A stretch of 46,751 bases of DNA from UBA8438 sp963934795 (GTDB taxonomy: Bacteria > Acidobacteriota > Vicinamibacteria > Vicinamibacterales > UBA8438). The stretch's first letter is position 1. Each line of letters opens with the position of its first letter. The position numbers and the translations under genes are program-made. Location: positions 1 through 46,751 of the forward strand of contig CAWWAF010000017.1 in NCBI GenBank assembly GCA_963934795.1, given 5' to 3'. This document shows positions 41,707 through 46,751 of the stretch, in pieces. The notes under the pieces were generated by a model that made no database searches, had not been told where the DNA came from, and was given only the letters and a program-made list of their open reading frames with translations.

Positions 41707-44247
41707 ATGAGAAACAGGCTCGTACTCGCCGCGACACTTGGTTGCTTGGCGGTCGGCGTCGGTGAGGTTCTCGCGCAGGCAGGACGCTACCCGGCGTCTC
41801 AGCATGGCGGGAACTACATGCAGAACTTCTACTTCCCACCGGCGCCAAGTTCTACCCCGTGGGCGCCAAGTTGGGCCCCAGACGGCAGGTGGCTCGCCGT
41901 CTCGATGAGCGGGTCCATCTGGCGGGTGGCCCCGGACACCGGCATCGCTGAGGAGCTGACCTACAGCCCCGACGCGTACCACTCCTCGCCCGACTGGTCA
42001 CCCGACGGCCGATGGATCGTGTTCACCGCTGACTACGACGGCGAGCGGGTACAACTCGAACTCCTAGACTTGGAAACGGGCGAAACACGCGCACTGACCG
42101 ACGACCAGCACGTCTACAGCGACCCGGTCTTTTCCCCCGACGGCACCCGCATCGCCTACATCTCCACCAAGCCGCGGGGATTCTTCAATCTGTCGGTGCG
42201 CCCGGTCTCAAACGGTCAGTGGGCGGGCGACGAAATGCCCGTGACGGCTGACAACAACTTCGGGAAAGATCGGTTGTATTTCGGACCATGGGACATGCAC
42301 CTCACACCGACCTGGCTCCCCGAGAATGACGAATTGCTGTTGGTGTCAAACCGGAATGTCCCGCTCGGTTCTGGCAACGCCATTCGTGTGCCGGCCGTCG
42401 AAGGGGGCATCCGCGATGCGACGACCGTCCTTCGCGAACAAACGCTCTACCGAACGCGGCCCGACGTGTCCAGCGAGGGCAAGCGGTTCGTCTATTCGTC
42501 CACCCGAGGCGCGGCCGACCAATTCAACAATCTGTATGTCCAGCCGACGACTGGGGGTGAACCCTACAAGCTCACGTTCTTTCAGCACGATGCGTTCCAC
42601 CCACGCTGGTCTCCCGACGACGAGTGGATCGCGTTCATTCAGAACGAAGGCGGACTGCCTCAGCTGGCCCTTCTCGAAACGCACGGTGGAGAAATCCGGC
42701 GTATCGCGATCACCGACCGTCGATGGAAACGGCCGATGGGCACACTGGCGGTCCAGACTGTGGATGGCGCCACCGGGCTGCCCACCGGGTCACGCGTGCA
42801 CTTGACGGCGTCCGACGGCAAGTTCTACGCGCCGACCGACGCGTATGCGCGACTGAGCGGACGCGGTGACCACCTGTTTCACACGCCTGGCGCCTTCTCG
42901 GTCGATCTGCCAGTGGGCGAGACCACCCTGACGGTGGTCAAGGGCTTCGAGTTTTATCCTGATGTGGCGACGGCCCAGATCACGGCCAACGACACGACGA
43001 CCGTGACCGTCGCGCTCGAGCGTATGGCCGATATGGCGGCCGAGGGCTGGTACAGCGCGTCGACACACGTCCACGCGAACTACGGTGGCAACCTGCACAA
43101 CACCATCGAGAACCTGATGATGATGTCGGCGGCCGAGGACCAGGACCTCGTGCTGGAGCAGGTCGCGAACAAGGACAACCGGGTGCTCGACTACCAGTAC
43201 TTCGAACCTGGCGGCGGTCCGCACTCGACCTCCACACCGGAGCGCCTGGTCGTGGTGGGCCAAGAATATCGGCCGCCCTTCTACGGGCACGTCTTTATGT
43301 TCGGCATGCGAGACCACCTCCTGTCACCGTTCACCATGGGGTACGAGGGCACCGCCATCGAGAGCCTGTATCCGAGCAACACAGACATGCTCCGCAAGGC
43401 ACAGGCGCAGGGCGCCACCGTGGGCTACGTCCACGCATTTCCCGGAGAGAACGACCCGTTGGAACGCGGGCTTGGCGGCGGCAAGGGCTTCATGGTCGAC
43501 GCCGCGCTTGGCACGACCGACGCCGTCGAATGGTCCGACGCCTCCCGCGCCGGGTTCTATCCGCTCTACGCCGTCTGGAACAATGGCCTTCGGATCACGG
43601 CCACCGGCGGCGAAGATTCCATCAGTAATCTGCATCGCTCGAAGCTGGTTGGTTCGGTCCGTACCTACGTGCACACCGACGACCGCGGACTCGACATGGA
43701 CGCCTGGTTTGAGGGTCTTCGCGCCGGCCACGCATTCGTCTCATCAGGGCCGCTGGTGGAGATGGCGATCGACGGCCACGGGCCCGGGGAGGTGGTGACC
43801 CTCCCCGAGGGCGGGGCCACGATCGAGATCACGGGACGTGTCCGGTCGGTGACCGAACTCGACCACATCCTCGTGGTGTGCAACGGCGAGACGATGAACG
43901 AGGTACCGGTCATGGGGGATCGACGGGAGGCCACTCTCTCCGTGCGACATCGAGTGCGCCGAAGCGGGTGGTGTCACCTCCGCGCGGAGGGCGCCACCGC
44001 AGACCGTTTCCCGATGGACGTCGCCTATGTCCAGGCGTTCACCAACCCGGTCTGGATTCAGGTAGGCGACCAACCGGTCAGAAACGCCGCCGCGGCCGAC
44101 TACGCCCTGCGGTGGATCGACACCTTGCAGGCGCTGGCCGAGGCCTGGCCCGGGTGGCGTGCCGACACAGAACGCGACCACGTCTTCGCACAGTTCGATG
44201 AGGCACGGGGGGTCTACCGGCGCTTCGCGAGCGAGGCCACGCGGTAA
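41707..44247 (+). CDS. Secreted TolB-like propeller protein fused to a CehA/McbA-type metallohydrolase domain
   Basis: This 846-residue protein begins with a signal peptide (MRNRLVLAATLGCLAVGVGE, then V-L-A-Q-A). The first half (about 50-330) is a TolB/PD40-like beta-propeller: repeated S-P-D-G-R-W-I-V-F, F-S-P-D-G-T-R-I-A-Y-I and W-S-P-D-D-E-W-I-A-F-I. A beta-rich link follows, then a PHP-like CehA/McbA domain (about 440-680) with S-T-H-V-H-A-N-Y-G-G as the first metal site, G-Y-V-H-A-F and G-G-E-D-S. CehA and McbA hydrolyse carbamate and amide bonds; the natural substrate here is unknown. It follows the amidohydrolase gene. Confidence 0.87.
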   Translation: MRNRLVLAATLGCLAVGVGEVLAQAGRYPASQHGGNYMQNFYFPPAPSSTPWAPSWAPDGRWLAVSMSGSIWRVAPDTGIAEELTYSPDAYHSSPDWSPDGRWIVFTADYDGERVQLELLDLETGETRALTDDQHVYSDPVFSPDGTRIAYISTKPRGFFNLSVRPVSNGQWAGDEMPVTADNNFGKDRLYFGPWDMHLTPTWLPENDELLLVSNRNVPLGSGNAIRVPAVEGGIRDATTVLREQTLYRTRPDVSSEGKRFVYSSTRGAADQFNNLYVQPTTGGEPYKLTFFQHDAFHPRWSPDDEWIAFIQNEGGLPQLALLETHGGEIRRIAITDRRWKRPMGTLAVQTVDGATGLPTGSRVHLTASDGKFYAPTDAYARLSGRGDHLFHTPGAFSVDLPVGETTLTVVKGFEFYPDVATAQITANDTTTVTVALERMADMAAEGWYSASTHVHANYGGNLHNTIENLMMMSAAEDQDLVLEQVANKDNRVLDYQYFEPGGGPHSTSTPERLVVVGQEYRPPFYGHVFMFGMRDHLLSPFTMGYEGTAIESLYPSNTDMLRKAQAQGATVGYVHAFPGENDPLERGLGGGKGFMVDAALGTTDAVEWSDASRAGFYPLYAVWNNGLRITATGGEDSISNLHRSKLVGSVRTYVHTDDRGLDMDAWFEGLRAGHAFVSSGPLVEMAIDGHGPGEVVTLPEGGATIEITGRVRSVTELDHILVVCNGETMNEVPVMGDRREATLSVRHRVRRSGWCHLRAEGATADRFPMDVAYVQAFTNPVWIQVGDQPVRNAAAADYALRWIDTLQALAEAWPGWRADTERDHVFAQFDEARGVYRRFASEATR

Positions 44248-44268
44248 CATCGGTCACGGGAGACTCTC

Positions 44269-45942
44269 ATCGAGGTTTTTGGTAATACGCTCGGTCTCAA
44301 GACCGGCCAGGTTCGTCAGCTTGAGCGTCTGTTCCGGCGACGCGTGCCAGCCGACCAGATGCTGACGCACGAGTTGGCGCGCCAACTCACCGAGATCAGC
44401 CACGACACCCGGCGCCAGGTCGGCGTGCTGGTCGACCGCCGCGGTGCCGTCCAGCACGTGATGGTGGGCGACGCCCACTCGATCGAATTGCCGGACTGGG
44501 GTCGACTGCGTGCCGGCCGTGGCCGCCTGCGCGGTCTCCGGTGTCTCCACACGCACCTGGCCGGCGAGGGCGTCACCCGGGATGACAAGACCGACCTGCT
44601 GTTGCTCCGCCTCGACGCCATGGTGACGATTGGGGTCGATGGCGACGGGCTCCCGACGCTGGCGCACATCGCGGCGCTCACGGCGGGCGGCGGCGACGGG
44701 GTGGAGTTGCTCGCACCGGTGCGCCCAGCGCAAGTCGATCTCGACTTTGAGACGTGGATCCGCGAACTCGAAATCGCGCTGTCACGATCGGTAGGAACCC
44801 GCCAGGTCGGTGACCGTGAACGCGCGATTCTGGTCTCCGTGACGGCCGGTCGCAGCGCAGGGGACCTCGACATCCACATCGCCGAGCTGCGCGAACTGGC
44901 ACGGTCAGCCGGCGTCGACATCGTCGACATCGTGACGCAGCAGCGCCCGCGCGTCGACCCGAAAACCGTCGTCGGATCCGGCAAGCTCCAGGATCTGGTG
45001 ATCCGCGCCTTTCAACAAGATGTCGATCTGGTCATCGTCGACCAGGACCTGACCCCCACCCAGGCTCGCAACCTCGGTGAACGTATGGAGCTGCGCGTCA
45101 TAGACCGCACCCAGCTCATCCTGGACATCTTCGCGCAGCACGCCACAACGCGCGACGGCAAGCTGCAGGTCGAGCTGGCGCAGCTGAAGTATCTGCTGCC
45201 CCGACTGGCGCAACGCGCCGACGTGTCGCTCTCGCGCCTGGAGGGTGGTATCGGTGGTCGTGGACCGGGTGAAACAAAACTCGAGGTTGACCGGCGACGC
45301 ACCCGAGACCGCGTGACCCGCCTGGAGCGTGAGCTCAAGAAACTGAGCACCCAGCGCCAGAATCGGCGAAGACGGCGCAAACGCCGTGACGTGCCGGTGC
45401 TGTCAATCGTCGGCTACACCAATGCCGGCAAAAGCACGTTGCTGCGGGCTCTGACCCAGACCGAGGTCCATGTCGCCGACCAGATGTTCGCGACGCTCGA
45501 CCCGGTCTCGCGGCGGCTGCGGTTTCCCCGCGAACGCGAAGTCATCATTACCGACACTGTCGGCTTCATCCGCGACCTGCCGGCGGACCTGGTCACCGCA
45601 TTCCGCGCGACACTCGAGGAACTCTCTGACGCGTCGCTCCTGTTGCACGTCGTCGACGCCTCGGCACCCGACTGCGACCGGCGGATGGAGGCGGTCCATG
45701 GGGTCCTGGCGGAGATCGGGATGGACGCGCCAGAATTGCTGGTGTTTAATCAGATCGACAAGGTGCCGCCAGGTGTCGGTGCCGCCCTGGCGCTACGCCA
45801 TCGTGGGGTCGCGGTCTCTGCCCTCAACCGGACTGGCCTGGGAACATTGCTCGAGCGGGCTGAACAGATGCTGTGGTCTGCGGATGACGAACGCACGCTG
45901 CTGCACGACGACCTGCCGCCGCGCCTCTTCGACCCAAAGTAG
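44269..45942 (+). CDS. hflX: GTPase HflX
   Basis: HflX splits stalled or stress-damaged ribosomes. The 557-residue protein has the HflX N-terminal domain, the coiled-coil linker with G-G-R-G-P-G-E-T-K-L-E, and the G domain: G1 V-G-Y-T-N-A-G-K-S-T, G3 D-T-V-G-F-I-R-D-L-P and G4 N-Q-I-D-K. The first standard start in this frame is GTG 44344. Yet the codons before it give E-V-F-G-N-T-L-G-L-K with R-R-R-V-P, which belong to the family N-terminus. No ATG, GTG or TTG lies between the preceding stop (44245-44247) and 44344. GGGAG (44258-44262) precedes ATC 44269, so an AUC start is likely. Confidence 0.88.
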   Translation: MEVFGNTLGLKTGQVRQLERLFRRRVPADQMLTHELARQLTEISHDTRRQVGVLVDRRGAVQHVMVGDAHSIELPDWGRLRAGRGRLRGLRCLHTHLAGEGVTRDDKTDLLLLRLDAMVTIGVDGDGLPTLAHIAALTAGGGDGVELLAPVRPAQVDLDFETWIRELEIALSRSVGTRQVGDRERAILVSVTAGRSAGDLDIHIAELRELARSAGVDIVDIVTQQRPRVDPKTVVGSGKLQDLVIRAFQQDVDLVIVDQDLTPTQARNLGERMELRVIDRTQLILDIFAQHATTRDGKLQVELAQLKYLLPRLAQRADVSLSRLEGGIGGRGPGETKLEVDRRRTRDRVTRLERELKKLSTQRQNRRRRRKRRDVPVLSIVGYTNAGKSTLLRALTQTEVHVADQMFATLDPVSRRLRFPREREVIITDTVGFIRDLPADLVTAFRATLEELSDASLLLHVVDASAPDCDRRMEAVHGVLAEIGMDAPELLVFNQIDKVPPGVGAALALRHRGVAVSALNRTGLGTLLERAEQMLWSADDERTLLHDDLPPRLFDPK

Positions 45943-45954
45943 GTATCCCAGAGC

Positions 45955-46416
45955 TCACACGGCCCCACCGACGCGAGTGCTCTGGGTCGACACACAGAGC
46001 CAGCTGCCGCCGCGCTTCACCCACACATCTGTGTAGCGGAAGACCACTTCCGCCCGCTCCCCCTGTCGGATGCCAACCAGCCGCAGCGTGAACCACACGA
46101 CCGCGGTCTCACCATATATCATGACGGTGAAATCCTCCTGGACCGCTGACTCAACCTGCTGATTGAACGCAGTCGACAGGGCCAACTCGCGGGCCCGGTC
46201 GCCCCGACTGCCATCGTCGTAGGTCGCGGTGAACTCGTCGGCCAGCACCCCCTCGATGAAAGCGATGTCCTTGGCGTAGAAGGCCTCGTTCCACGCCCGT
46301 TCCAGTTCGATCACCGCCTGCTGGTCTGACGCGACCGGCGTTTGCTGCGGCGCCGAGGCAACGGCGGCGCACGTAATCGCCAACACCCAACAGAGCACGG
46401 AGCCCGCGAATCTCAT
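45955..46416 (-). CDS. Secreted DUF4440/SnoaL-like protein
   Basis: This 153-residue protein has a signal peptide (MRFAGSVLCWVLAITCAAVA, then S-A-P-Q-Q). The rest is an NTF2-like cone fold of the DUF4440 group: A-V-I-E-L-E-R-A-W-N-E-A-F, F-I-E-G-V-L-A-D-E-F and G-E-T-A-V-V-W-F-T-L. Members are enzymes or binding proteins of varied role, and no catalytic residues can be assigned. It converges on hflX with a 12-base gap. Confidence 0.85.
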   Translation of the reverse strand: MRFAGSVLCWVLAITCAAVASAPQQTPVASDQQAVIELERAWNEAFYAKDIAFIEGVLADEFTATYDDGSRGDRARELALSTAFNQQVESAVQEDFTVMIYGETAVVWFTLRLVGIRQGERAEVVFRYTDVWVKRGGSWLCVSTQSTRVGGAV

Positions 46417-46483
46417 AGGTCATCCCCTCTTGCATTTCGTGCTCTCGACCGGCCCGGTACGCGCACACACACCCGTCCGGCCG

Positions 46484-46751
46484 TCATGAGTCCTCGCGGA
46501 GCGTCGCGCGAAGTCGCCGAGCCTCTGCGAGCAGCGTTTCCGCGGCCGGAAGGAGGCCACGATCCGGCGCCGCGTCGCGGTCGCCTGGTGGTGGAGAGCG
46601 GTCTTCATCGGGGTCGCCGAGTCCGCTCGCCCGATGGCGCGCCAATGCACCTCGTAGCCGGTCGCGGAGCGCCCAGGCGTCTTCGAGCCCGCGGAAGTGT
46701 CCCACATGCAGGTTGCGCGTTGCGCTCTTATCGTCCTCTGTCGCCTTGCCG
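46484..46751 (-). CDS. Unknown protein, C-terminal part (cut by window edge)
   Basis: An open minus-strand frame enters from the right edge and ends at the TGA at 46486-46484, with 88 codons visible. It reads N-L-H-V-G-H-F-R-G-L-E-D-A-W-A-L-R-D-R-L, then an Arg/Ala-rich region with an Asp/Pro linker (D-P-D-E-D-R-S-P-P-P) and a helical tail. I recognise no family. The choice of frame rests on its being open to the edge and on its helical composition. A competing frame starts at ATG 46707 but looks less protein-like. Confidence 0.4.
   Translation of the reverse strand, partial: GKATEDDKSATRNLHVGHFRGLEDAWALRDRLRGALARHRASGLGDPDEDRSPPPGDRDAAPDRGLLPAAETLLAEARRLRATLREDS

Overview
The window is a GC-rich stretch of ordinary bacterial chromosome. 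I see no phage, insertion sequence, CRISPR array, rRNA or tRNA. LpxC shows a lipopolysaccharide-bearing, two-membrane cell, and many products carry signal peptides or lipoboxes. The housekeeping block (rplU-rpmA-obgE-nadD-rsfS-comF) together with many secreted amidohydrolase and peptidase genes suggests Acidobacteriota, perhaps a Vicinamibacteria-like lineage. That placement is inference.

Layout. 1-239: start of a probable dprA running off the left edge. 627-1779: a TPR protein and a lipoprotein. 1901-5519: ribosomal proteins L21 and L27, the ribosome-assembly GTPase Obg, NaMN adenylyltransferase, ribosome silencing factor and a ComF-type phosphoribosyltransferase, tightly packed. 5473-7338 (minus): lysA-tmk. 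7480-10280: an ECF-type sigma factor, a STAS protein, a small helical protein and an unusual radical SAM protein. 10293-15469 (minus): lpxC, uvrA and an NHL-repeat protein. 15542-17589: an NlpC/P60 lipoprotein and a broken M48 peptidase gene. 17604-19407: a HOGA1-like aldolase and a [2Fe-2S] protein. 19526-24901: an AbgT-type transporter, a lipoprotein amidase with a CHRD tail and an M28 peptidase. 24804-27915: aat, apaG, pxpA and a CDP-alcohol phosphatidyltransferase. 28109-32835: malate synthase G, an exported HpcH/HpaI-type aldolase and a SLC13-type carboxylate transporter. 32916-38113: a double OsmC protein, the protocatechuate operon pcaH-pcaG-pcaB-pcaD (minus) and a [2Fe-2S] ferredoxin. 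38143-46416: arfB with a GMC oxidoreductase, a lipoprotein amidohydrolase, a TolB-propeller/CehA-McbA protein, hflX and a DUF4440 protein. A partial unknown gene runs off the right edge.

The metabolic genes suggest a heterotroph that uses amides, peptides, carboxylic acids and lignin-type aromatics. Protocatechuate would be ring-opened by PcaGH and processed by PcaB and PcaD; PcaC is not in the window. Malate synthase with two aldolases and a carboxylate transporter suggests C2/C4 acid metabolism.

Points most worth a second look: an unassigned structured RNA with its own terminator on the minus strand upstream of pxpA (26882-26976); a radical SAM enzyme whose SPASM-like cysteine region lies before the core and whose cluster motif is odd; hflX, which seems to start at an AUC codon; an M48 peptidase gene with a frameshift and an in-frame stop; a 160-bp MITE-like inverted repeat; and several genes with a -10-like box so close to the start codon that their mRNAs may be leaderless.
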